Source of the DNA: Garcia nutans
Lineage: Eukaryota; Streptophyta; Magnoliopsida; Malpighiales; Euphorbiaceae
Reading direction: 5' to 3'
Assembly: GCA_947685225.1 (NCBI GenBank)
Contig: CANTUV010000072.1
Location: forward strand, 9,238,001-9,302,000
DNA: 64,000 nucleotides
Of the stretch, positions 1-11,165 are shown piece by piece (positions within the stretch are counted from its first letter, which is position 1; every line of letters begins with the position of its first letter). The position numbers were made by a program, and so were the translations under genes. The notes under the pieces were generated by a model, which did not search any database, was not told the DNA's origin, and saw nothing but the letters and a program-made list of their open reading frames with translations.

Positions 1-420
1 ATTGGATTGGATTTGGGTACTTGGACCCGAGATTGAACTTGATTTTAGGGTACATGGACCCGAGACTAAGTTTGACTAACCTTTTATCAGTTGAGAAGTT
101 TGACTGCTTCGGCTATTCTATGCATGGTGTTTCTTCACCCTCAGAATGGATCTTCATCCTTTGAGATTGGGTCTTCACCCTTGAAAATGGATCTTCATCC
201 TTTGAGATAAGGTCTTCACCCTTCAAAATGGATCTTCATCCTTTGAGATCGAGTCTTCTCTTTTGAAAACGGATCTTCATCCTTTGAGATTGGGTCTTCT
301 CTTTTGAAAATGGATCTTCATCCTTTGAGATTGGGTCTTTACCCTTGAAACATTGATCTTCATCCTTTGAGATCATGTATTCACCCTTAGAACATGGATC
401 TTTATCAATTGGAGGTCAGG
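1..420 (-). repeat. Minisatellite near the 3' end of element A
   Basis: From about 140 to 420 a 41-43-bp unit repeats roughly seven times; on the plus strand it reads as alternating TGGATCTTCATCC and GGGTCTTCACCC blocks. Positions 1-75 hold two copies of a different short motif, GGACCCGAG with GGGTAC. The same arrays are much longer in element D (33742-34912) and element B (10315-10985). The location, just before the PPT, matches the tandem repeats known in Ogre-type elements. Confidence 0.85.
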
Positions 421-2172
421 TCTTTACCCTGGCTTCAGCTCTTTTAGCTGAACTGATCTTTCATCTTTTGCATCTTCATTCTTTTGATAGTTTTAATGTT
501 CCATTCTTTTGTTCTTCCTTTTTGCAAAAATTTAGCTATTTTTAGTTGGCTCTCATATCTTCTCCTTGACCCCAGCATGGCAAAATACAAGTGAGTTTGA
601 AAATATTTGGTATATAAACTAAAAAAAAATTGAAAAGGAGAAACTTTGCCCCCTGTGTAGGCTTAAACCAAAGTCTTTTTTCCATGCAAGCTTTGATTGA
701 TGTTTTTTCCATGTAGTTCTTCACACAAGTACGTATTTCTTCTCTTTGCAAAACGACTGGAGCTTCCACAAGCGAATAGGCTTTCCATGCCCCCTTGATT
801 CAATATCTTCTTTTGATTCTTTACTTCGCAGGGTGTTTGCTGTTCATTTTGACAAGGAATAGACAATACAAGATAAGAAAGTGCGATGTGATATGCTCAT
901 GTATGCATGATATGCATGAATAATACTTACAGTCATTCCATCGACTCATAGACCGAGGTGATAAGTAGAAGTGTTCTCATTGGTTCCTTTTTGATGCTTG
1001 TTCAAGTCTTGCATTGGAATGATCGAAAGCTTTGCATTTGTGGCTTTTATCTTCAAGATGTTGAGAACATGAGTGGTGGAGACCCCAAGCAGCAGAGTTA
1101 GGGATGCATCCATTTCAAACTATGTTTCAGCATGTCAATTGGTAGCTTCTTCATGACCTTACCAATAATCATTTACTTTGCCCAATGTGTTCTTCGAGAT
1201 TCGACAGTTCAACATACTCCACTTAACTTGAAGGTTTTGTATGTAAAACATTTTTTTTTTGAATTTTTGAATTTTAATTTTGAAATCAAATGTTGGCTTT
1301 GCCAAATTAATGTCAATGTACCTTAGGACTTGATTTTTCCAAATTAACATATCTATAACATGACAACCCTAGTTACCGTACTAAACTCGGGAATCATTTC
1401 TATTTAAGCAAGAATTGTTGCACTTCAGATAGGCACATACACATTACTTGGCCAAAGGTCTCATTGAATTTAAATATTGTATATCTCATATGCATGCTTA
1501 TCCAAACTATCTCCACTAATAGACTCTACCAACCAAGAGAGATCAACAGGTCTTTGATAGGCTTGAAATGGGGTCTGTGAGGGACATGGGTTAAATGAAG
1601 GCCATTTTGAGATAGGAGCTGATGTGACACAATGGAAAAACCCTCACACTATAAATTTCTTGTTTGAATTTTAGGCAGCTTGGAGGCAATCTTGCTAGAC
1701 TCCAAATTCCTTCTATCTTCTTGGCATTAATCTGGATCTTGATTAGGATAGTTTTTTTTTTGCCCTTGCAAAAAGTTTGGTTCCCAAATTCATTTCTTTT
1801 CTTCTTCTCCCTTTTTTTTTCCCTTACTCTTCCCTTTCTTTGAGCATTTTATCATTTTATCCTTCTTCCTTGTAGAACTGTCAAGTACAGAACTTTTAAG
1901 CACTGGATGGCCTTTCTCCTTTTCCTCTGATTTTGATCGAATCTTTCATTAGGTTGGACCAAATCAAGTCAAAATGTCCTTATAACCTAAATGGAAGCCT
2001 TTTGCTGCTTTAGGTAAAAGAGAACTCAGTTGGCTTTCTAAACCACCTTTTTAGGCATTATTCTCTTTTTTTCTTTTTTCCTTTTGTTCTTTTCCCTTTT
2101 TCTTTTGTCCTTTTTTTCTTTTTTTTTACTTTCTTTTCTTTCTTTTTTTTTTCTTTTTTTTTGGTTCTATCT
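421..2172 (-). other. 3' non-coding region of element A
   Basis: No supportable coding sequence. It contains two purine-rich tracts on the element strand (pyrimidine on plus), at about 1746-1870 and 2063-2165, and a PPT-like AGGGGGCAAA motif at about 645-656. The same order of blocks occurs in B (19263-20843), D (32075-33741) and K (48230-48943), so this is a conserved part of the family and not host DNA. Confidence 0.7.
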
Positions 2173-2430
2173 CTAAAAGAGTTGTCTTGTTTGTACTAAC
2201 TTGGGTTTCCAATAATGGATGAGTGGAGTGACATAAATCTTCTTTAACAGGGACAAATCATTTGCTATTCTGATGTTGTCTTGATATATTGGAGATATTA
2301 AGTGAACTTCAACTACCCTTATGGTCTTGAGAACATCAACTACCCTTATGGTCTTGATAACACCAACTATTTTTATGGTCTTGAGAATTTCAACTATCTT
2401 CATGGTCTTTAGAACTTCAACTATCTTCAT
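2173..2430 (-). pseudogene. Short 27-bp-repeat reading frame after gag (element A)
   Basis: An open frame whose first half is five in-frame copies of a 27-bp unit encoding variants of TMKIVEVLN, followed by a non-repeated tail containing SPIYQDNIRIANDLSLLKK. The same tail is found at the same place in elements B, D and K. I do not recognise a domain. It could be a shrunken remnant of a longer ancestral frame or simply a tandem repeat that happens to lack stops. No initiation context or independent promoter is evident. Confidence 0.4.
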
Positions 2431-3024
2431 GGTCTTGACTATTCATTTATTTCTTTGATCTTCTTGTCTCTTCACCTTAGTGATCATAAGACTTCTCAAA
2501 AGTATCACAATAGCTCAGGTAAGGTTATTGGGGTTTGTAAGCCAATGAAAAGAAAGCTAAAATTTTATAAAGGCTCAAAGGGACAACTAGGGATTGATAT
2601 CTAATTGGGTGGATACTAGTTGTTGGCTAACCAAACAACGCCTAGATCATTTCTCTCTTAAATAAGTAGAGTTCAATTTCACCTCGAAAGTTTGTCAAAG
2701 CATGTTCTAAGACTGACTAGGACCTAGATAAAGGTAATTATGCAGGAGCCCTCTCTAAGTAAGCATACACAACTCAATGCTATAGAGCAATTCCCTCACC
2801 TATTAAAGTCATCCAAGTCATGATGCATAAATATATTAATTCATGAATTATCAAGCTAGATTCCTCATTGGTTGAGCACCAAAATGAACAAAGACCAACA
2901 AAAATTTTGATAAAAGTAATTTATTCAAGCAACTTTAAATTTGAAAAACAAGATTGTTCCAATTTAAATATTAAAGAAAGTAAAATTGAAAAGCTGCATT
3001 CAAGCTAAGGAAAGTTCATTGAGT
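2431..3024 (-). other. Spacer between gag and the 27-bp-repeat frame (element A)
   Basis: AT-rich, non-coding. Blocks of it are well conserved in B (21063-21599), D (31224-31825) and K (49142-49717). I see no gene in it. Confidence 0.6.
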
Positions 3025-4416
3025 TTAAGCTTCTTTTCCTTTCATGTCTTCAATATCCCCATCTTGAAAGGATGATAAAACAAAATCCTCTTCTAATCCT
3101 TTTCCTACCATGAAGGTTGCTGGTGGTGGCACCCTGTTGAACCTTGGAAATGGATTACCTTTGGTATTGGGCTTGTCCGACTCAGGCAACTTGCCATTAT
3201 CAATTAAATTCTGGATCTCATGCCTCAACTTCATACAATTGTCCATTTTGAGTCCAGGCCTTTGATGGAATTGGCAAAATGCATTAGTATCAAAGTTAGG
3301 TGGAAGAGGATTAGGCAAAGGATGAGGAGTCAAGGGTTGTAATAATCCCCTCTTATGTAGCTTATTTAGAACCCAAGACAGTGGCTTCCCTAATTCTTAA
3401 AACTGCCTCATTCCTCCTTGACTAGTGGCATTAACATCAACTTCTTTTTGTGTGCTTTGATTGCTCAACTGGTAGTTCCCTTTCTCATTCCTTTTTATTG
3501 AAAAGTGATTCTTCTCCCTTTCCCACTCTTTAATTTGTAGACCAGCTTGGAGAAGATCTTTGAAATCCCTTATAAGGGTGTGAGACATCCTTTCACGGAG
3601 ATTGGGCAGGATGCCTCTCACGATCATCCTTATTTGATCAGATTCATCGGGCCTTTTCCTGAGCAAAGCGGCCTTGTTTCTCCACCTTTTCACATAGTCC
3701 ACAAAATTCTCATTTGGCCTTTGTCTAATGGACTCCACTTCCATTAAGGTAACTTCCAACTCGACATTATACCCATATTGCTGAATGAAGGCCTTATATA
3801 ACAGATTCTAACTCCTTTGTGTTCCATCATCTAAGGTATTGAACCAATTTTGGATAATAGGATCCAATGAAAGCATAAAGTACCTCAGAGTTTGAGTCTT
3901 AGTAGCTCGGGCAGACTGCATAGTTGTGATATACTGCTTCACATGGAGGTGAGGATTTCTGGTTCCATCAAACTTCATAAAAGATGGCATCTTGAATTTG
4001 TATGGACCTTCTTCGTCTAGCTCAAATAATTTGTCAACTTCGGACATTTCTTCTATTTTTAGTTTCTTCTCAAATTTCTTTTCTAAATAAGCAATCATCT
4101 TTTCAGCATCAGAAGTCTCAGTCTTTTTAATAATTGCCTTCGCAACAACCTTCGACTCCTTTTTATCTTGAGGATCTTGGTAGTATTAAGCCCAATCATC
4201 ATCATCAATGATCACCTTATCATCATCAAAAACTACTTCACCAACTTTAGTCTTCTCTTTATCCATTGTCTTCTTAGTGCTAGCAGATGCTTTGGCTTGA
4301 TTTTCTAAAATGGCAGTCAATTAATTCTTCATGGTCTCAGCTAGGGCCTCTTTTATTTCTTCCATTTTGGCATTAAGGGCTTCATCTACCATTCTTTAAA
4401 TTTGTTCGGGCTCCAT
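3025..4416 (-). pseudogene. gag: gag of element A (Ogre/Tat-like), five in-frame stops
   Basis: Structural polyprotein that would form the virus-like particle. From the ATG at 4416 to the stop at 3025 there is one continuous frame of about 463 codons with no frameshift, but five internal stops at 4396-4398, 4321-4323, 4186-4188, 3808-3810 and 3397-3399. The N-terminus is an acidic/coiled region (MEPEQI..., then a run of aspartates). The middle carries the Gag capsid-type block (WFNTLDDGTQRS, MEVESIRQRPNENFVDYVKR). The C-terminal part has a Cys/His cluster, FCQFHQRPGLKMDNC, in place of a classical zinc knuckle. The frame closes soon after LSSFQDGDIED, where element L continues towards protease, so this gag has no downstream pol. 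It is a full-length but dead copy; element K is its closest relative here. Confidence 0.82.
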
Positions 4417-5548
4417 TGCTTTTGAGCAAGTGATTGAGTCGTTGCTAGATACTTCATCTTCGGCGTAGGTTGGATTGTCGTAAGCTTTTGAACTATCATA
4501 ATCCAGGGCTGTGAGCCAGAAAGGATCAATGATATGAGATGCAAATTTATGCATGTATGCACAAACAATCAATGAAGAAAGATAATTAGGACGTTCCTTC
4601 CACCCTTATAACATCCACACACGAATGGCGAGTCTCTTTTCCTAGGTAAATGGTTAACAAAATACCAGCATGGGGTATCTTGTTTTCGAATATTTCCCTC
4701 GGACGTTTCAACCAATAGTTATATTTTCAAAAATGGAAATTAATTTATGATAATTCCCATTAATTAGGTTTTAATCCATTTATCCATCTAAAGTAGCCTT
4801 TATGCTATATTGGATTAAAACTAAATTAAGAGTTTTATTATAAATAAATTTCTCACTTGAAAAAGTAACTAATGATTCATGCCAAAAATAAGCCCATGGT
4901 TAATTTATTCTTAGTATAAACTGGGCTCACAATTAATTTTTGGTATTTCATAATTGACCTAAATATTTTACAAAAAGGATGAAAATAATTTTGCTTCTAA
5001 GCCCATTTAGAAAAAACATATTTTGGGCTTAGTATTTGGGCCATGAGCAAAAGAATTTTTGATTTATTTTTAGAAAAGTCTTATATCCGAAGATCATTTT
5101 GAAATATTTTGAAGATAGTTTTGGTCTTTTAGATTTTAAAGAAAAATATATTTTGAGCTTGCAAATGTACTTGGGTCATATTAGAAAAAGAACAAACCAA
5201 ATAAGCCATGATTTAAGCCAAGATAAATTAACCATAGTCAAATAACATGCATTTGGGATAAAAACCTAAGGAAAGTAACTAGGCCAATTACATGAGCTTT
5301 AGTCTTTGGGTTAATAAAAGTTAGGTTCCCATAGCAACTATATACCAAATAATACGAGGCTATGAGTGGTTATGCCATACTCGATCTCCATACCTTGAGT
5401 GAAAGTATGGTATCCCTTACATAACACAACACGGGTAACACGGGCGTCCTAACTCACATACACGATGCAATCTAATATGATGCAATGGATAATATCATTA
5501 TAAGAAATTATAGAATAATATAAAGACCAACGGAATCAACTTCTCTTG
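4417..5548 (-). other. 5' leader of element A
   Basis: About 1.1 kb between PBS and gag start, AT-rich, without a supportable gene. Conserved blocks match the leaders of B, D, F and K, for example the segment near 5390-5460 with CCCGTGTTAC-type motifs. Such a long leader may carry packaging signals; that is inference. Confidence 0.6.
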
Positions 5549-5566
5549 TCCCCAGTGGAGTCGCCA
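5549..5566 (-). other. Primer binding site of element A
   Basis: On the minus strand it reads TGGCGACTCCACTGGGGA, one base after the LTR end. The TGG start fits the complement of a tRNA CCA end. Ogre elements are reported to use a tRNA-Arg primer; I could not verify that this sequence matches that tRNA. Confidence 0.75.
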
Positions 5567-5956
5567 CTGTGAGCGGGGATTTTTACCACCACTTCTGGTG
5601 GAATGGTTCTTGCGACTTCAGTACTATTTAGGCTCGGGGCCTTAGAGAACACGGATCTAAGTCCGGAGAAAATGGAGTTGCCACCCGAATGGGCTAGAAA
5701 AAAGAAAGGGGTGGATGACTCGATTCCTAAGGAATCCCCAACCCCCTAATGGGTTCGAAAAGTTGGGTACGTGTGGGGAAGGTGAGAAATGGCCCAGCAC
5801 CCCCACAATGCCCGGTTCATTGGAACTGGCCTCCTTTATAGGTCTTAATATTATAAAATTCTTAAATATAATAATATTATCCATATTACACACAATAATT
5901 AAAATAAAGCATCGATATATTGAAAATCAAAATGATGTCCAAGCAAAACAAATAAA

Positions 5957-6122
5957 TGGACACCCATCCGAAGATGGAAATATGCCCTTACATAATCCAT
6001 GCCTAAATAGAGCACCCACCGAAAGGTAGAAACATATCCTTTAAATTGGTCTAAAATATAAAATCAATTTAAATTACATGATATTTAACTAATGAGGTAT
6101 CCACCAAGTGGAAACATACCTC
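5957..6122 (-). other. Three-hairpin row in LTR A
   Basis: Three consecutive foldbacks at 6094-6122, about 6009-6040 and 5957-5989. Each has outer arms, a TGTTT-type 5' bulge, an inner stem and a tetraloop (the third has UUCG in RNA sense). The second has lost part of its outer arm (AGAGCAC where other copies have AGGACAC). Confidence 0.7.
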
Positions 6123-7301
6123 TTACAACATTTGGAAATCAAAATAAATCGATAAAGTAAATAACCATTCATCATAAATAAATCATTCATCAAAGATATT
6201 AAACATCAATAGAATGTAAACATCCATCCATGATAAACTAAATAAACCAAGCATTGAACTTAAATAAATTAAAGCATATAAAATAAATCAAAGCATAATC
6301 AAATATAAAATTGAATAAAGCAAATAAAGATTCAAATTAGGGCTATTGTTTATATTTAAGATTCTTTATTTAATATTTTGAACATATGGGTTTAAGCTAC
6401 TATAAATTTGAAAAGAATTTAAATGGAGCAAAGTTTTATAATTTAAGAGGTTGATAAAGTTCTTTGATTAACCAAATTAGTGTTTTAGAAGTGAAATCAT
6501 GAAATTAGGGTTTGAACACTTTAAAGCATTTAGATTTATGATTTACGGTTACTGGATCATTATTTTGCATGTACCTTATTGAATTTTAATATTTAAAATT
6601 ATAAGGTTTTAAGATTTTAAAGATTAGGATATAGAAAAATTAGGGTTTAAGATTTTAAGTGAAATAGGGTTTAAGAAAACTAGGGTTTAGAATATTTTGT
6701 TTAAGGTTACTGTCTTGATTTTAAAAGTTGAATTAGGGCTTTTAGTGTTTTCGGAGAATGGATTTGATTTTAGAATTTGGCAAAAAAAATTTATAATTTT
6801 ATGAAGTTTTTTGAAATTAAACAAAACGATTTAAAGTTTATAGAAACAAAAAAAGATATTTTTTTAGGGTTTTTGGAAAGAAACAGATTCAATTTAGGGT
6901 TTTTGGAAAGAAATAGATTCAATTTAGGGTTTTGAAAAATTGGAAAGCAAATTAGGGTTTTGGTAAATTTTGAAGAGATTTAAGGTTTTGAAAAGTTAGA
7001 AAGTAGATTAGGGTTTTAAAATTTTGAAGAAACATAAATTTTCAATCATGAGTGATGAAGCTACTGTAAAGAAAATAAATAAGGAAATTCATACCTTCGT
7101 TTGTTGGTTCCACTAAAAATTATTTCTTGGATAAACAAGAACAAAGACAAGCTTTGCTGCCTTTGATGGATTGATTGTTTGGTTGCTTATTCTTCTCTTA
7201 AAAGACCGATTGATTTCACTGCCAGAAGGAATTTAAAATTCGATTTCCTTTCAATGTTTTCCTCCTCAAATTCCGATCCCCTTTTTATGTTATTTTTGGT
7301 C

Positions 7302-7311
7302 TTATTTATAG
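7302..7311 (-). promoter_or_regulatory. TATA box of LTR A
   Basis: CTATAAATAA on the minus strand, downstream of the GC-rich palindromic block and upstream of the telobox-rich leader. Transcription probably starts about 30 bp further on. Confidence 0.6.
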
Positions 7312-7419
7312 AAGATTTATATGATTAATCTTAAATGTTCACAGAATCTAGCATTAATTAAGAAAAGGAAAACGAAACCAAATTGAATTTGGTTTCGGAA
7401 AAATTTGGGTCGAAATAAT

Positions 7420-7600
7420 TTTGCTGGCGAAAAAAAACTGCTACGGAAAAATTGAGCTGGCAAAAAATTTGCCGCAGCTAGGGCGAACGAAATTACCTGC
7501 GGGCCATTTCTCTAACAGGAAAATCATGCGGTCGAAATGGCCCAAGGCCATTTCGCCAGCCCCCTTTTCGGCGACGAAATTTTTCGTCGCCGATTTTTAT
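7420..7600 (-). promoter_or_regulatory. Palindromic GC-rich U3 block of LTR A
   Basis: Several GGCGAAA/TTTCGCC foldbacks. The best is a perfect palindrome at 7533-7555 with 10-bp arms CGAAATGGCC / GGCCATTTCG around CAA. It lies immediately upstream of the TATA box, where U3 regulatory sites would be expected. Confidence 0.5.
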
Positions 7601-7933
7601 TTATTTGTTTATTATTATTATTATTTATTTTTTATTAATAAAAATTAAATACTAAAGCAAATATTATTTAATTAAGATAACACAAAAATTATTTTGAACT
7701 AATTAAAATATATTGGATATCACAAAAATTATTTTGGGCTTATTAAAATATATTAGACCGGACTGAGTAAAAAATTAAGGGTCTACACCCGGTTTATTAG
7801 AATCGGCCTCCTTTGCAGGTCTTAATATTATAAAATTCTTAAGTATAACAATATTATCCATATTACATGCAATAATTAAAATAAAAGCATCATTATATTA
7901 AAATCAAAGCAATGTCCAAACAAAATAAATAAA

Positions 7934-8101
7934 TGGACACCCATCCAAGGATAAAAATATGTCCTTACATCGTCCATGTCTAAAACTAAATAGGACACCC
8001 ACTGAAAGGTGGAAACATGTCCTTTACATTAATTCCAAAAAAAAAATTAAATTACATAAAATTTAACTAATGAGGTACCCGCAAAGTGGAAACATACCTC
8101 T
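7934..8101 (-). other. Three-hairpin row in the 3' LTR of B
   Basis: Foldbacks at 8073-8101, 7992-8023 and 7934-7966, in the same order and spacing as in the other LTRs. The inner stem of the second one has one C/A mismatch that is absent from the 5' LTR copy. Confidence 0.7.
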
Positions 8102-9651
8102 TACAATTTCAATACCAAAACAAACAAATAATAATCATAATAATAAAGAAATTATACATCCATGATAAATTAAATAAATCAAGCATTGAAATTAAATAAA
8201 TCAACCATCAAAACATATGATAAACTACATAATCAAATCTAAAATTAAAATAGAGCAATAAATACATAAATTTATGGTTCGCATCATAAAATAGGGTTTT
8301 AGAATTTTAATTACTAAATTAGGGCTTTGGAAAAAGGAAAGTTAAATACACAGACTCATAATACACAAATAAATATTGACCTCTTTGACGAGCTCATACG
8401 GTGGTCCCGCTAGATAGTTAGCGAGCGGGGGTCAAGGGGGCAGCACCTTAGAAAATTTTAGAAATTGACTTTTAGGGTTGTAGGTTTTGGTGTTGAAAAT
8501 TAAGATTTTAGGGTTTAGTATTTAGAAAATAGGTTTTTGGAAACTAGAGTTTATAATTTTAAAAGATTGAAATTAGGGTTTAAGATTTTTTTTAGGTCTT
8601 GCCACTGGAATTAGGGTTTGAGATTTTGGCATTTTGGGAATAAATTAGGGTTTTTTCTCGGATTAGGGTTTTGGGATTTTTGAATATTATTATTATTATT
8701 TAGGCTACTATCAGACTTTTGGAAAAAATGAAATGGATTAGGGTTTTATAAATTTAAGAAAGTAGTAAGGTTTTTTTGTTAATCAAATTAGGGTTTAGGG
8801 CTAACATCATGAAATTAGGGTTGTGGAACCTTAAGACATTAGGGTTTATAATTTTAAAAGATTGGGTTTCAGGTTCACTGGTTTTTGGTTACTGAGTTAG
8901 GAATTAGGATTTTAGATTTACTAGATTGGGTTTTAGGTTCACTGGATTAGGGCTTTAGGGTGTTGATGAACTTGTCATAAAGTTTTGATGTTTTAAGAAT
9001 TAGGGTTTAGGAAAACTAGGGTTTACTGGATTTTGTTTTAAGAAATTAGGGTTTAGGAAAATTAAGGAATTAAGACACTAGGTTAGGGTTTTGAGAATTA
9101 ATAAGATAGTTTAGGATTTTTGATATTTTGGAAAACATATTCGATCCTAGGATTTAAGAAAACAGTTTAGAGTTTAAGATTAAAGTTTTTAGAAACTGTA
9201 AAGAAGATTAGGGTTTGGAATTCTTTGGATTTTTGAGCTACTGGATGAAACAATAATGAACATAATATATAATTAGGGTTTATCAATTTAGACTATTGAA
9301 TCAAAGTGATAACAAAAATAAATAAATGAAAACTAGTAAGAACAAAAAATGATATAACAATTGAGATTTAGACACAAAACCTGTGTTGAAGATTCCACCA
9401 ACTTGTTTATTGACTCCAAGCTACTGCCTGCATCAATATTTATTTCTGGTTGAGCAAAGATCAAAGATGGTGATCACTGCCTTTGTTGGTTGATGAATGT
9501 TCGTTGTTTACTCCTCGATTGTTGATAATTTATTTTTGCTATTTTCTGCCTTGATGTTTTTACTCTTCTAAATCTAATTGCCAAACTCTTAATGTTAATT
9601 GCTACCCCGTTGATAAAAATTGCCACCCCCTTGTTAATGTCTAAAACATTA

Positions 9652-9662
9652 TTATTTATAGG
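9652..9662 (-). promoter_or_regulatory. TATA box in the 3' LTR of B
   Basis: CCTATAAATAA on the minus strand, about 90 bp after the end of the palindromic block at 9747-9935. Confidence 0.55.
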
Positions 9663-9746
9663 CCAAAACCTCACTCAGAATCCTTAACCCTAATATTAAT
9701 CCGTCCTTAAAACAAATTTTAGTTCAATTAGGAAACTCATTGAAAC

Positions 9747-9935
9747 CATGTCGATCTGGGCAACTAAATCGACATGAGTTCAGGCCATGTCAATCTGGTT
9801 GCCCTAGGTCAACATGAGTCCAACATCATGTTGATCTGGGCTGCCAGATCGACATGAGGCATGCTCATGTCGACCTGGTCCCTCTAGGTCAACATGAGCA
9901 ATTGCTCATGTCTCCTCGGCCGGCCTGACTCAAAT
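9747..9935 (-). promoter_or_regulatory. Palindromic U3 block of LTR B
   Basis: Repeated foldbacks of the CATGTCGAT...ATCGACATG kind; the clearest has 9-bp arms at 9747-9755 and 9768-9776. Further arms of the CTCATG/CATGAG and GACCTGG/CTAGGTC type follow. A diverged copy lies at about 25424-25585 in the 5' LTR. Confidence 0.5.
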
Positions 9936-10130
9936 TATTCTTGCCTTTTGTAACTTATGGATCGAAAAGTTTTAATTTGGGCATATTCAACTTGATTTTA
10001 GGGTTTTACAATTGAATTTATGCCTCTTTAATCCGAACTGACTTATTAGAAGTGATAAATTAGATCAAATTTATTTTGGCATTCTTTAATTAAGACCGTA
10101 CCAACTTAGGGCCAAAATTAAGGGTCTACA

Positions 10131-10144
10131 GTTTGCCCCTGCTT
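10131..10144 (-). other. Polypurine tract of element B
   Basis: On the minus strand AAGCAGGGGCAAAC directly precedes the LTR start TGTAGACCC. This is the expected plus-strand priming site and fixes the 3' LTR boundary. Confidence 0.8.
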
Positions 10145-10202
10145 GAATGATCTGATACTTTCAGTAGAAGAGAGTGAAAAGCAACATGACTTTGAGTAGA
10201 TT

Positions 10203-10990
10203 TTGGATGAGGATGGATACTTGGATTTGATTTGGGTACTTGGACCCGAGATTGAATTTAATCTGAGTGACCTTTTATCAGTTGAGAATTTTGGCTTAGC
10301 TGGTTTTTCCATTTTTTATGGATTATGGGTCTTTACCCATCAAAAATGGATCTTTATCCATTGGAAATTTGGTCTTTACCTTTGAAACATGGATCTTTAT
10401 CCACTGGAGATCGGGCCTTTACCCTTGAAACATAGATCTTTATCCATTGGAGATCATGTCTTTACCCTTGAAACATGGATTTTATCCATTGGAGGTTGGG
10501 TCTTTACCTTAAAACATGAATCTTTATCCATTGGAGGTCGGGTCTTTACCCTTGAATCATGGATCCTTATCCAATGGAGGTTAGGTCTTTACCCTTGAAA
10601 CATGGATCTTTATCCATTAGAGCTTGGGTCTTTACCCTTGAAACATGGATCATTATCCATTGAAGGTCGGGTCTTTACCCTTGAAATATGGATCTTTATC
10701 CACTGAAGATCACTTCTTTACCCTTGAAACATGGATCTTTATCCATTGAAGATTGGGTCTGTGCCCTTGAAATATGGATCTTTATCCATTGGGGATTGGG
10801 TCTTTACCCTTGAAACATGGATCTTTATCCATTGGAGATCGGGTCTTTTACCCTTAAAACATGGATATCCATTGGAGATCGGGTCTTTACCCTTGAAATA
10901 TGGATTTTTATCCATTGAAAATCGGGTCTTTACCCTTGAAACATGGATCTTTATCCATAGGAGATCGGGTCTTTACCCTGGCTTGAACTA
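10203..10990 (-). repeat. Minisatellite near the 3' end of element B
   Basis: About fifteen units of 41-43 bp from 10315 to 10985, reading on plus as TGGATCTTTATCCA alternating with GGGTCTTTACCC. One GGTACTTGGACCCGAG unit sits at 10232-10255. Long frames rich in PLEIGSLPLK in this stretch come only from the repeat. Confidence 0.88.
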
Positions 10991-11160
10991 TTTTTGCTGG
11001 ATTGATCTTTTGTCTTTTGCATCTTCATTCTTTTGAGAATTCTAATTTTCTTCCTTTTCCATTATTTTTTGTTCTTCCTTTGCACTTTTGCAAAAATTTC
11101 AGCCTTTTGTAGTTAGGCTTCGTATTTTCTCCTTGTCCCCTGCGTGGTAAAATATTGGAA
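10991..11160 (-). other. 3' non-coding part of element B, left of element C
   Basis: Matches 421-590 of element A and continues at 19263 on the other side of the Athila-like insertion. Contains a degenerate polypurine-like motif. No gene. Confidence 0.6.
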
Positions 11161-11165
11161 GTGAG
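11161..11165. repeat. Target-site duplication of C, left copy
   Basis: gtgag directly before the C LTR start, matching 19258-19262 exactly. Confidence 0.9.

Larger units (their letters stand above)
1..7787 (-). mobile_element. Element A: gag-only Ogre/Tat-like LTR retrotransposon, 3' end outside window
   Basis: Read on the minus strand: 5' LTR (7787-5568), PBS, leader, gag, short 27-bp repeat, purine-rich tracts and minisatellite, then the window edge. The PPT and 3' LTR must lie to the left. No protease, RT or integrase coding is recognisable after gag. The LTR starts directly against sequence that matches the interior of another LTR of the same family (7788 onward), so A appears to have inserted into the 3' LTR of element B. 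The candidate target duplication is cccgg at 7788-7792; its partner is outside the window. Assignment to Ogre/Tat rests on long LTRs, the PBS, tandem repeats before the 3' LTR and similarity of its Gag to element L, which carries a Tat-type RT. Confidence 0.8.
5568..7787 (-). repeat. 5' LTR of element A (2220 bp)
   Basis: Begins TGTAGACCC and ends CCCCGCTCACA on the minus strand, with TG...CA termini and the PBS directly inside. U3 holds a GC-rich palindromic block (about 7420-7600) followed by a TATA box at 7302-7311. The transcribed part is rich in AAACCCTAA-like motifs and carries the three-hairpin row (5957-6122). The last 250 bp (5568-5830) are strongly conserved among all Ogre-like LTRs in the window. 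Confidence 0.88.
7788..10130 (-). repeat. 3' LTR of element B, truncated by insertion of A
   Basis: Starts at 10130 with TGTAGACCC directly after the PPT and runs to 7788. It is longer than the matching part of the 5' copy because the 5' copy lacks about 300 bp (around 8241-8544 here) and about 85 bp (around 8748-8833). The first segment includes a GC-rich foldback at 8406-8429 (CCCGCT...AGCGGG). It has a TATA box at 9652-9662 and long AAACCCTAA-type runs. Confidence 0.85.

Noticed and set aside
1132..1350. Short opposing frames around 1132-1350
   Set aside because: AT-rich non-coding part of element A; both strands give small frames without domains.
5715..6029. Frame of 104 codons on the plus strand
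   Set aside because: Lies antisense in the U5 part of LTR A; the similar stretches at 23602-23820 and 47904-48134 are the same LTR region read by chance.
8280..9320. Interstitial telomere repeat
   Set aside because: TTAGGGTTT-type motifs are spaced irregularly and are not in head-to-tail perfect runs; they recur at the same place in each LTR.
10389..11036. Long frames encoding PLEIGSLPLKH-type repeats
   Set aside because: They arise from the 41-43-bp minisatellite; similar frames appear in the arrays of element D and have no start context or domain.
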